Shown here in pieces: positions 52,388 to 59,652 of a DNA stretch of 64,000 bases. Each line of letters begins with the position of its first letter. Positions within the stretch are counted from its first letter, which is position 1. The translations under genes were made by a program, and so were the position numbers. The notes under the pieces are model-generated. The model searched no databases. It had not been told where the DNA came from and saw only the letters and a program-made list of their open reading frames with translations. The stretch is from contig NZ_AP024238.1 in the NCBI RefSeq assembly GCF_019973615.1, forward strand, positions 3,369,989-3,433,988, given 5' to 3'. The stretch is from Rhodoferax lithotrophicus (lineage in GTDB: Bacteria; Pseudomonadota; Gammaproteobacteria; Burkholderiales; Burkholderiaceae_C).

Positions 52388-53449
52388 TCACTGCGCCGGG
52401 TCACGAATTTCCCAGCGAATGTCATCAATGGCCTTAAGTAACTCGGGGCTGAGCGTGGTGCCCCAGTCATCGATGTTTTCGTCCAACTGCGCCACCGAGG
52501 TGACCCCGATAATGGTGCTGGCCACCTGCCACTTGGTGTAGCAAAACGCCAGCGCCAGCTGTGTTGGGGTCAGGCCATGGGCGCGGGCCAGCGCGTTGTA
52601 GCGCTGAGCTGCAGTCAAGGCCAATGGGCGGCCCCAGCGCTGCTTGCGGGTGGATTCAAACAGCTTCAGCCGCGCCCGCTCCGGCACGTCAGCCCCGGTC
52701 AGGCCCTGCGCGTCGTACTTGCCAGTGAGCAAGCCAAACGCCAGCGGCGAATAGGCCAGCAGCGACACTTTCAGCCGGTGCATGGTCTCGTCCAAACCGT
52801 TTTCCACCGTGCGGCTGAGCAGGTTGTAATTGTTTTGCACCGTGGCCACACGCGGCAAAGCGTATTGCTCGGCCAGACGCACAAACTCGTGCACACCATA
52901 CGGGGTTTCGTTGGAGATACCCACCGCACGCACCTTGCCCGCTTGCACCAAGGTTTGCAGGGCTTGCAATTGCACATGGATGGAACTGCCCTCAGACTCC
53001 CTGGGCTGGTAATAAATGTTGCCAAAAGCCGGCACACTACGCACCGGCCAGTGAATCTGGTAGAGGTCAATCACCTCGGTGTTCAGGCGCTTCAGGCTGC
53101 CCTCACAGGCGGCGATGATGTCGGCCCCGGTCAAATCCGGGCTGCCACCGCGAATCCAGTTCATGCCGCGCGACGGCCCCGCCACCTTGGTGGCCAGCAC
53201 CAGCTTTTGCCGCACACCGGGGCGCTGCGCCAGCCAGTTGCCAATGATTTTTTCAGTGGCGTTGAAGGTTTCGGCCCGCGGTGGCACGGCATACATTTCT
53301 GCGGTGTCGATGAAAGTCACGCCGCGCTCCAGCGAACGATCCAGAATCTCAAAAGCAGTGGGTTCGTCCACCTGCTCACCAAAGGTCATGGTGCCCAGGC
53401 AAATGGGGGGGACAAAAAGATCGCTAGTACCGAGTTGAATGGTTTTCAT
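52388..53449 (-). CDS. Aldo/keto reductase, Tas-like
   Basis: This 353-residue NADPH-dependent TIM-barrel oxidoreductase has the catalytic tetrad: Asp and Tyr in FIDTAEMYAVPP, Lys in LVLATKVAGPS and His in YQIHWPV. GRPLALTAAQRYNALARAHGLTPTQLALAFC is characteristic of the Tas subgroup. It is a single gene, and the substrate is unknown. Confidence 0.88.
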   Translation of the reverse strand: MKTIQLGTSDLFVPPICLGTMTFGEQVDEPTAFEILDRSLERGVTFIDTAEMYAVPPRAETFNATEKIIGNWLAQRPGVRQKLVLATKVAGPSRGMNWIRGGSPDLTGADIIAACEGSLKRLNTEVIDLYQIHWPVRSVPAFGNIYYQPRESEGSSIHVQLQALQTLVQAGKVRAVGISNETPYGVHEFVRLAEQYALPRVATVQNNYNLLSRTVENGLDETMHRLKVSLLAYSPLAFGLLTGKYDAQGLTGADVPERARLKLFESTRKQRWGRPLALTAAQRYNALARAHGLTPTQLALAFCYTKWQVASTIIGVTSVAQLDENIDDWGTTLSPELLKAIDDIRWEIRDPAQ

Positions 53450-53888
53450 GGTGTCAATAAAAAAGGCCTTGCAGCCGATTTTTTGAGTTTAAAGCTTTGC
53501 CTTGGGGGCCGCTTTCACAAGTGTTCAAACACCCTGCCCGTGCGTTGACAGCCAGGTCATTTCAGGTCAGCCGTCGCTGACCAATGGGGTCGACAAGCCA
53601 TCAGAGCCAGAAACCCAAATCGGCACCGCAGGCATGGGGTTCTGATGCAAGCCTGACCTGTGTGTGCACATCCAGCACCAGTCACGCCACAGCAACCGCC
53701 GCCATGACATGGCGGGGGAAAAACCCTGCGCTTGTGTTTCAATATGGCCGATATTTATAAAAAATCTGCCTGTAGCGCTTATATAACAAGCGTAAGCAGC
53801 TATAAAAAATGAAGCATCCAACAATACCTGATGATGCGTTGAGTCTGCAAAACGCCTACCTGTCAAGGCCGCCCTTGAGTGCTACGAC
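53450..53888. other. Intergenic region with dispersed repeat
   Basis: No convincing gene is seen. A dispersed palindrome copy lies at 53755-53811. The rest has ordinary composition and short spurious frames. Confidence 0.4.
53755..53811. repeat. Dispersed palindromic repeat copy
   Basis: The core TGTAGCGCTTATATAACAAG is followed by CGTAAGCAGCTATAAAAAAT. It has the same arrangement as the copies at 60505 and 63002: a GCGCTT...AAGCG palindrome next to AGCTAT and an A/T tail. Confidence 0.65.
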
Positions 53889-54785
53889 TCAAAGAGGCAC
53901 CTGATCACTGGGGTATTTCCAAAAATCCTTGAGCAAATAACTCATCGGCATGCTCAGCGATGTGTTTTTGGGTGGAATCGGTTGCATGAACCACTTGTTG
54001 TAGATGGTGCGTGCTTCCCCACTGTAGATCAGATGTCTCATTTCTTCGTCAACCAAAGCCTTGAAATCCGGGTCACCCTTCGGCAACATGATGGCCAGCG
54101 GCTCGGTGGTCAGAAACTTCCCCACCACCTTGAGCCCAGCCGGATTGGGCCGACTGGCCGCCAGGCCATACAACAATACATCGTCCATGACAAAAGCGTC
54201 TGCCTCGCCTTTTTCGACCATCTCAACGGCCTTTTCGTGATCCGAAGCTTCCAGAATCTGGATACGCAACATGCGCTCCCGGTTGGCCTGAATCGCGGCC
54301 TTCAAGGGTGTTGTACCTTTGGTGGACACCAATCGCTTGCCTTCAAGCCCCTCCAGCAGCGTGATAGGACTGTCAGAGCGCACCAGAAGGCGGGCACCGG
54401 TGATGAAGTGGGGAATGGTGAAGGCCACTTTCTGGCGTCGCTCAGCATTGTTGGTGGTTGACCCGCACTCAAGATCTGCCGTCCCTTGCGCCACCATATC
54501 GATGCGATTGGCCGGTGTCACCTGCAAATAGTCAACCACCATGTTGGGCATACTGGTTTTTTTGCGCACTGCTTCGGCGATTTTCAGGCACAAATCCAGT
54601 GCGTAACCCACCGGTTTTTTGTCACCATTGAGGTACGAAAAGGGAATCGACGATTCACGGTGCGCCAGCACCAAGTGTCCTCCGGCCGCAATTTTTTTCA
54701 AAACCGGTGTCTGGGCCTGTGCCATCGCCACTTGGCTTGACACACCCAGGCAGCACCACAGGAAACAACGACTCATTTTTATCAT
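53889..54785 (-). CDS. Glutamate/aspartate-type ABC transporter binding protein
   Basis: This periplasmic protein of about 298 residues has a signal peptide (cleavage near VAMAQA). It matches the GltI/BztA-like branch: GHLVLAHRESSIPFSYLNGDKKPVGYALDLC, TPANRIDMVAQGTADLECGSTTNN and GKRLVSTKGTTPLKA. The transporter's membrane and ATPase genes are not adjacent. ATGs at 54830, 54800 and 54785 are in frame. The last has GGGG at 7 nt. Confidence 0.82.
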   Translation of the reverse strand: MIKMSRCFLWCCLGVSSQVAMAQAQTPVLKKIAAGGHLVLAHRESSIPFSYLNGDKKPVGYALDLCLKIAEAVRKKTSMPNMVVDYLQVTPANRIDMVAQGTADLECGSTTNNAERRQKVAFTIPHFITGARLLVRSDSPITLLEGLEGKRLVSTKGTTPLKAAIQANRERMLRIQILEASDHEKAVEMVEKGEADAFVMDDVLLYGLAASRPNPAGLKVVGKFLTTEPLAIMLPKGDPDFKALVDEEMRHLIYSGEARTIYNKWFMQPIPPKNTSLSMPMSYLLKDFWKYPSDQVPL

Positions 54786-55029
54786 CAAGATACCCCGCAT
54801 ATAGGAAGTTCGCGTAACTATAGCCAGCAAACTTCACGCCAATATGCAAACATTGGATGCATTCATGCCGCATTCTCATGACAGTCTGTTTTTTGATCTA
54901 CCTCCCAAGAACATCTTGCGGCAAGAAGACTGCGCCGCGGCACTTTGCCGGAGAGATCGTGGACAGGACACCCAGAAATTCTGGCATTTTTGGGTGTGCC
55001 AGATAGTGCGGCATGTTCCCGCCAACTGG

Positions 55030-55599
55030 TCAGGTGCTCCTCAAAACAATCACTGCATAAGTGCAGTTGTCGGAGGTTTCGTTCCTGAAAACACAATCGG
55101 CTGGCGGCCCCAGCGCCAGACAATCTCCCTCATTCATCTCATGCCGGGTGCCCCCTTCCATGAACACCAGTGAACCATGCAACACCCAAAGACACTGCTG
55201 CCGAGAGACATAAGTGAGCGCTGGCATTGGCACTTGTGCACCCGCCGGCAACTCGATTTGCACCAGATCCAGCGGCATGTTGGACGGCGGTGAAACGTGC
55301 CGCCGCACATAGCCGGTTTGGGGATCTATCCACACCGGTTGATTGGCTTTGCGCAGCAAGCGCCCTTCCTGCATCTCTGCGCGGGCAATCAGTTGGGACA
55401 TGCTCAAACCCAATGCGCCCGATAGCCGTGCCAGCAGCGTGGCCGTAGGGCTGCAATCACCGTGTTCAAGTTTATGCACCATCGCACGGGATACACCGGA
55501 GTGGGTCGCCAGATCGGTCAGTGACCAGCCCCTGCCCTCACGCTCAATGCGCACCCTGGTGCCGATACGCTGGCTCAAATCATCCACTTTTTTAGACAT
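55030..55599 (-). CDS. XRE-family regulator with cupin domain
   Basis: This 189-residue repressor-like protein has a Cro/C1 HTH at ~10-65 (RIEREGRGWSLTDLATHSGVSRAMVHKLEHGD) and a small cupin at ~110-187 that would bind an effector. It is divergent from the GNAT acetyltransferase gene across 80 bp that contain two TGGA/TCCA-type inverted repeats. This pairing suggests it controls that gene and itself. Confidence 0.85.
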   Translation of the reverse strand: MSKKVDDLSQRIGTRVRIEREGRGWSLTDLATHSGVSRAMVHKLEHGDCSPTATLLARLSGALGLSMSQLIARAEMQEGRLLRKANQPVWIDPQTGYVRRHVSPPSNMPLDLVQIELPAGAQVPMPALTYVSRQQCLWVLHGSLVFMEGGTRHEMNEGDCLALGPPADCVFRNETSDNCTYAVIVLRST

Positions 55600-55613
55600 T
55601 TGTTTTAATATAA

Positions 55614-55659
55614 TGGACCAATATCCACTTTAATTTGAATTAAGTCCATCATAGTGGAC
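55614..55659. promoter_or_regulatory. Operator pair between XRE-cupin and GNAT genes
   Basis: TGGA-N6-TCCA at 55614-55627 and GTCCA-N6-TGGAC at 55644-55659 lie in the AT-rich divergent promoter region. They are of opposite polarity but share the same half-site. They are likely binding sites of the XRE-cupin protein. Confidence 0.5.
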
Positions 55660-55679
55660 AACCACACCGGAGTGTAACT

Positions 55680-56240
55680 ATGCAAATACGTGATGCCCAA
55701 ACGGGCGACATTGAGGGAATCCTCGCTATTTACAACGATGCCGTGGCCAACACCAAGGCCATCTGGAATGAGCAGTTAGTGGATGCTGCCAACCGAGCCA
55801 TCTGGCTGACGGATCGCCAACGGGCAGGCTACCCGGTGCTGGTGGCCGTTGACGAGCAGCAAAGTGTGCTCGGCTACGCCTCTTTTGGTGACTGGAGAGC
55901 CTTTGACGGCTACCGGCACACTGTTGAACACTCCGTGTATATACACAAAGATTGCCGTGGCGCGGGCATCGGCAAGGCATTGATGAAGACCCTGATTGAA
56001 CGTGCCCAGGCTATTGGCAAACACGTCATGGTGGCAGGTATCGAGGCGACGAACATGGGCTCGATCGCGCTGCACAAGAAACTGGGGTTCAAGGAGGTAG
56101 GGTTGCTACCCGAGGTTGGCACCAAGTTTGGCCAGTGGCTTGATCTGGCGTTCTTGCAACTCCAACTGGACACACGAGTTCTTCCAGATGGCACGGCACC
56201 CGACACACACCAGGTGGCACGGGGTTCAGCTGGCCAGTAA
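55680..56240 (+). CDS. GNAT acetyltransferase, phosphinothricin acetyltransferase-like
   Basis: This 186-residue N-acetyltransferase reads MQIRDAQTGDIEGILAIYNDAV, then FGDWRAFDGYRHTVEHSVYIHKDCRGAGIGKALM (the acetyl-CoA loop R-G-x-G-I-G) and GFKEVGLLPEVGTKFGQWLDLAF. The last motif is typical of the PAT/Bar/YncA branch that acetylates phosphinothricin or methionine sulfone/sulfoximine. It starts behind GGAG. The natural substrate is unproven. Confidence 0.85.
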   Translation: MQIRDAQTGDIEGILAIYNDAVANTKAIWNEQLVDAANRAIWLTDRQRAGYPVLVAVDEQQSVLGYASFGDWRAFDGYRHTVEHSVYIHKDCRGAGIGKALMKTLIERAQAIGKHVMVAGIEATNMGSIALHKKLGFKEVGLLPEVGTKFGQWLDLAFLQLQLDTRVLPDGTAPDTHQVARGSAGQ

Positions 56241-56792
56241 TGACTGCAAAACCCGCTGCAGTGCCTGCAACGCGGCATCAGGTTTGCCATCCATCTGCAC
56301 GCGAATGATCGCACCGTCCACCGCCAGAGCCATGGCTTGTGCGACGGCTTCGCGCTGCTCGGATAGGACCAGCACGTTGGCAATGGCTACCATCATGTCA
56401 TGCTTGTGGCGTTGCGCCATCTCGACCACACCGGGCAGGCTGGGCCCCAACTCGCCCACGCTGTTGATGAAGGCACAACCCCGAAAGTGGTCTGCACCAA
56501 ACCATTCTGCCAAAGCCGGAATCAGCGCACCAGCGTTGCCACCATAACGTTGCAACGCATCGGTGAACCAGGCCATCCAGCGCTGATGCCGATAGTCCAG
56601 AAACGCCAGGATGAGATCGCTTTTGCTGGGAAAGTGTCGGTAGAACGTGACCTTGGTCACGCCCGATTCAGAAATCACCCGGTCGATCCCTGTCGCCCGG
56701 ATACCGTCACGGTAAAACAACGTGTGTGCCGTTTGCAGAATGCGTTCGCGAGCGGGCAGACTCTGCACGGCGAGAGGTATTGTGGTTGGCAT
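56226..56792 (-). CDS. TetR-family transcriptional regulator
   Basis: This 188-residue repressor has HTH at ~10-55 (RERILQTAHTLFYRDGIRATGIDRVISESGVTKVTFYRHFPSKSDL). The C-terminal ligand domain includes CAFINSVGELGPSLPG, as in the NemR/AcuR-like branch. It is divergent from a DUF1348 gene. Two 18-bp palindromes between them are probably its operators. Its stop overlaps the end of the convergent GNAT gene. Confidence 0.88.
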   Translation of the reverse strand: MPTTIPLAVQSLPARERILQTAHTLFYRDGIRATGIDRVISESGVTKVTFYRHFPSKSDLILAFLDYRHQRWMAWFTDALQRYGGNAGALIPALAEWFGADHFRGCAFINSVGELGPSLPGVVEMAQRHKHDMMVAIANVLVLSEQREAVAQAMALAVDGAIIRVQMDGKPDAALQALQRVLQSLLAS

Positions 56793-56801
56793 GGCTTGAT
56801 T

Positions 56802-56856
56802 GTAGACAGGTCTGTCTACCACTGATAGACTATCACCAGTAGACAAGTCTGTCTAC
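56802..56856. promoter_or_regulatory. Two TetR operator palindromes
   Basis: GTAGACAGGTCTGTCTAC at 56802-56819 has perfect 8-bp arms, and GTAGACAAGTCTGTCTAC at 56839-56856 is nearly the same. Centres are 37 bp apart in the divergent promoter between the tetR-like and DUF1348 genes. Confidence 0.8.
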
Positions 56857-56880
56857 ATCTCCAAATTCAAGGAACTCAAG

Positions 56881-57348
56881 ATGCCCAACAAACCACCCCT
56901 GCCCCCTTTCAGCTTTGAAACCGCCAGCCAAAAAGTTCGCCTGGCCGAAGATGCCTGGAACACGCGAGACCCGCAACGCGTGGCCTTGGTCTACACCGAA
57001 GACACGCGTTGGCGCAACCGTGCCGAGTTTGCGCAGGGACGCGAACAAGTTCGTCAACTGCTGGCGCGCAAGTGGGCCAAAGAGCTGGACTACCGCCTGA
57101 TCAAGGAACTCTGGGCCTTTGGAGAGCAGCGCATTGCGGTGCGTTTTGCCTACGAGTGGCATGACGACTCAGGCCACTGGTTTCGTTCTTACGGCAATGA
57201 AAACTGGGAATTTAATGCCCAGGGTTTGATGGCGCGGCGCGTTGCCAGTATCAACGACCTGCCGATCCAGCAAGCCGAACGCCAATTCCACTGGCCACTG
57301 GGCCGTCGCCCGGATGAGCACCCGTCCCTGAGCGATTTGGGGCTGTGA
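56881..57348 (+). CDS. DUF1348 / SnoaL-like protein
   Basis: This 155-residue NTF2-fold protein contains [40 protein letters not shown] and the Trp-rich [22 protein letters not shown], both characteristic of DUF1348. The function is unknown. It is often found under TetR control. The ATG follows AAGGA and the two TetR operators. Confidence 0.88.
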   Translation: MPNKPPLPPFSFETASQKVRLAEDAWNTRDPQRVALVYTEDTRWRNRAEFAQGREQVRQLLARKWAKELDYRLIKELWAFGEQRIAVRFAYEWHDDSGHWFRSYGNENWEFNAQGLMARRVASINDLPIQQAERQFHWPLGRRPDEHPSLSDLGL

Positions 57349-57584
57349 GCAGATATGAAGCATTGAAGCTGTTCGAACCAAAGCATGCCGCTTGGCCGTG
57401 GTTGTGCAAAGCAGCAAGGACGAACCGCGAAAACTTGAGCGTCTGCAAGAACCAGAAAAAGCCGTCCTCATTGCGGCAGTTGCGGCCGAGGTGGGTGCTC
57501 TGACCGTTGGCACCATTGGGACGCACTACCTATGCGCCAAGTGGCCTAGAACTGAGCTGGATACGCCACCCTGGTCAACCGTTT
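57349..57584. other. Unassigned region
   Basis: Both strands are open for short distances, but I see no recognisable protein, hairpin or repeat. It may hold the lost 5' part of the adjacent antitoxin remnant or an unrelated scar. Confidence 0.3.
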
Positions 57585-57728
57585 GGAAATGGCTCCAAGA
57601 GACAAATCACATGGCGTCTGGATGCCGACCTGATAGACACATTCAAGACATCCGGTGACGGTTGACAAACCCGCATCAATGCCGTGCTGCGTAATGCCGT
57701 GGTGCATGGTGTAGTGAAGGCCGGGTAA
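57585..57728 (+). pseudogene. Broken BrnA-like antitoxin, 3' part
   Basis: The frame reads KRQITWRLDADLIDTFKTSGDG, then TGA (57663-57665), then QTRINAVLRNAV. BrnA-family antitoxins have ...RLDADVLE.F...G.GWQTRIN..LR at their C-terminus, so the stop replaces the conserved Trp (TGG to TGA). No start codon or brnT toxin gene is visible upstream. It is a remnant of a toxin-antitoxin module. Confidence 0.65.
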
Positions 57729-57836
57729 CTGCGCGTGGTGATCGAACACAATCATGCATGTCAACCACAGCTATAGCTAAGCACATCGTTTGCCATCTGA
57801 CTACAGCACCGCATATCCAATAAACTGTCCTAACCA

Positions 57837-58364
57837 ATGAGCGCACCACTATTACCATCAGCCCAATTCTCACTAGCCTGTGCAGCTTTGCCTTTAGTGT
57901 CCATCGACTTGGTGTTAACCAACGTTGATGGTCAATTGCTACTTGGCAAGCGGAACAACGCCCCAGCTCGCGACTTCTGGTTCACTCCAGGAGGTCGCAT
58001 ACGGAAAAATGAACCATTGGCCCATGCAAAACTCCGCATTGCACGCGATGAGCTAGGCTTGCCTGCATCTGCATTGGAGCGGGCAATGCTGATGGGAGCT
58101 TGGGACCATTTTTACTCGGATAGTGCCTTTGACCCTATGGTTTCTACACATTACGTCAACCTCCCGTTATGGGTGCAATTAACCCGAGAGGAAGAAACCA
58201 CCCTTCAACTGCCACAAGGACCCAGTGAGCAACATTCCCAATGGCAGTGGCTCCCCCTATCCCAAGCCAAGGAGGATCAAACTGTGCATCAGTATGTCCG
58301 TGCATATGCGCAGTGGGTTCTTTTACCGACAAGTCGAGGTTCCCTATTTGAAGCAACACTTTGA
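57837..58364 (+). CDS. GDP-mannose mannosyl hydrolase-like Nudix protein
   Basis: This 175-residue Nudix hydrolase reads PLVSIDLVLTNVDGQLLLGKRNNAPARDFWFTPGGRIRKNEPL, then LRIARDELGL and GAWDHFYSDSAFDPMVSTHYVNLPLWV. This is the arrangement of Gmm/NudD, in which the Nudix box is altered. It probably removes mannose or glucose from a GDP- or TDP-sugar. No nucleotide-sugar genes adjoin it. There is no clear ribosome-binding site. Confidence 0.82.
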   Translation: MSAPLLPSAQFSLACAALPLVSIDLVLTNVDGQLLLGKRNNAPARDFWFTPGGRIRKNEPLAHAKLRIARDELGLPASALERAMLMGAWDHFYSDSAFDPMVSTHYVNLPLWVQLTREEETTLQLPQGPSEQHSQWQWLPLSQAKEDQTVHQYVRAYAQWVLLPTSRGSLFEATL

Positions 58365-58463
58365 ATAGATGGCAGCAAAGCAGAAGCATCCGTGCTCGGA
58401 GTCAAGTCAGCAGCTTGAGGCAGGCAACTTGCCTACAGATTGCCTGCAACCACGCAAAAGAGA

Positions 58464-58499
58464 AAGGGTTTGCTATTATTTTAATAATAGCAAACCCTT
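58464..58499. terminator. Perfect 17-bp hairpin downstream of tRNA-Thr
   Basis: AAGGGTTTGCTATTATT (58464-58480) and AATAATAGCAAACCCTT (58483-58499) are perfect inverted repeats with a 2-nt gap. It sits 9 bp past the 3' end of the minus-strand tRNA and ~100 bp past the plus-strand Nudix gene, so it can serve as terminator for both. Confidence 0.8.
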
Positions 58500-58507
58500 A
58501 TTTAGCT

Positions 58508-58583
58508 TGGTGCCGGAGAGATGAATCGAACACCCGACCTTCTCATTACGAATGAGCTGCTCTACCGACTGAGCTACACCGGC
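58508..58583 (-). tRNA. tRNA-Thr (CGU anticodon), CCA encoded
   Basis: The minus strand starts GCCGGTGTAGCTCAGTCGGT, has the anticodon arm CTCATTCGTAATGAG (loop TTCGTAA, anticodon CGU), T-loop TTCGATT and ends CTCCGGCACCA, total 76 nt with CCA. It resembles E. coli thrW. The acceptor stem has one U-U mismatch (position 6:67) and the T-stem has two G-U pairs. Confidence 0.92.
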
Positions 58584-58612
58584 TTGGAAAGACCAAGATT
58601 ATAGCGGCCCGC

Positions 58613-59617
58613 TCATGCCTCTCTGTGATAACGGGTGACGCGTTCCACCTCGTTTTTGGAACCCATGAAGACACTCACGCGCTCATGCAATTGGGTCGGT
58701 GTGATGTCCATGATACGTTGCTTGCCATCCGTGGCTGCCCCCCCGGCTTGCTCAATCAACCAGCTCATGGGATTGGCTTCATACATCAAGCGCAGTTTGC
58801 CTGGTTTTTCGGGTTCACGTCTGTCCCAAGGGTACATGAAGACACCACCGCGGGTCAGGATGCGATGCACATCTGCAACCATACTGCCTACCCAGCGCAT
58901 GTTGAAGTCTTTGCCACGCGAACCGTCCTTGCCTTGCAAGCATTCGTCAACGTACTTCTGCACCGGAGCTGCCCAATGACGCTGATTACTCATGTTGATG
59001 GCAAACTCCTTGGTGTCTTCGGGCACACGCAGGTTTTCTTCAGTCAACAGAAAAGAGCCCTGCTCACGATCCAACGTAAACACGGCAACGCCGTCGCCCA
59101 CGGTAAGCACCAGTGTTGTTTGCGGACCATAAACGCAGTAGCCGGCGGCCACTTGTTTGCCCCCAGGCTGCAAGAAGTCCTGCTCAGACACGCCAACACC
59201 TTCTGGTTTCAGCAGCACGCTGAAGATGGTGCCGATGCTCACATTCACATCGATGTTGCTTGAGCCATCCAGCGGATCAAACATCAGCAGGTATTCACCT
59301 TGTGGGTAGCGGTTGGGCACCACGTAGATGCCCTCCATTTCCTCGCTGGCCATGGCGGCCAGATGGCCGCCCCATTCGTTGGCTTCGATCAGCACCTCGT
59401 TGGCAATGATATCGAGCTTTTTCTGCACTTCACCTTGCACGTTTTCGCTTTCGGCACTGCCCATCACTTCGCCCAGTGCCCCTTTGTTCACCGCCTGACT
59501 AATGCGTTTGCAAGCGCGGGCGACCACTTCCAGCAGCAAGCGAAGTTGGGATGGGATATGACCATCCATGCGCTGCTGCTCGACCAGGTAGCGCGTCAGG
59601 GAGATACGTTTTGGCAT
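58613..59617 (-). CDS. fbp: Fructose-1,6-bisphosphatase class I
   Basis: This 334-residue enzyme removes the 1-phosphate of fructose 1,6-bisphosphate in gluconeogenesis or the Calvin cycle. It carries ASEEMEG (metal-binding Glu pair), [23 protein letters not shown] (catalytic metal site) and [21 protein letters not shown] (the substrate and sugar-phosphate signature). It is the first gene after the tRNA and lies 35 bp downstream of pepN. Confidence 0.95.
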   Translation of the reverse strand: MPKRISLTRYLVEQQRMDGHIPSQLRLLLEVVARACKRISQAVNKGALGEVMGSAESENVQGEVQKKLDIIANEVLIEANEWGGHLAAMASEEMEGIYVVPNRYPQGEYLLMFDPLDGSSNIDVNVSIGTIFSVLLKPEGVGVSEQDFLQPGGKQVAAGYCVYGPQTTLVLTVGDGVAVFTLDREQGSFLLTEENLRVPEDTKEFAINMSNQRHWAAPVQKYVDECLQGKDGSRGKDFNMRWVGSMVADVHRILTRGGVFMYPWDRREPEKPGKLRLMYEANPMSWLIEQAGGAATDGKQRIMDITPTQLHERVSVFMGSKNEVERVTRYHREA

Positions 59618-59652
59618 AGTTATGTGTCCTTGTAAATTTCAGGAAGAGGGGT

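Noticed and set aside
57392..57658. An 88-codon plus-strand frame before the Nudix gene
   Set aside because: Its end reads the BrnA-like segment in the wrong frame and the rest matches nothing I recognise.
58464..58499. The perfect 17-bp palindrome as a mobile-element end or attachment site next to a tRNA
   Set aside because: Position just past the tRNA 3' end and between converging transcripts fits a terminator. There is no integrase and no duplicated tRNA end.
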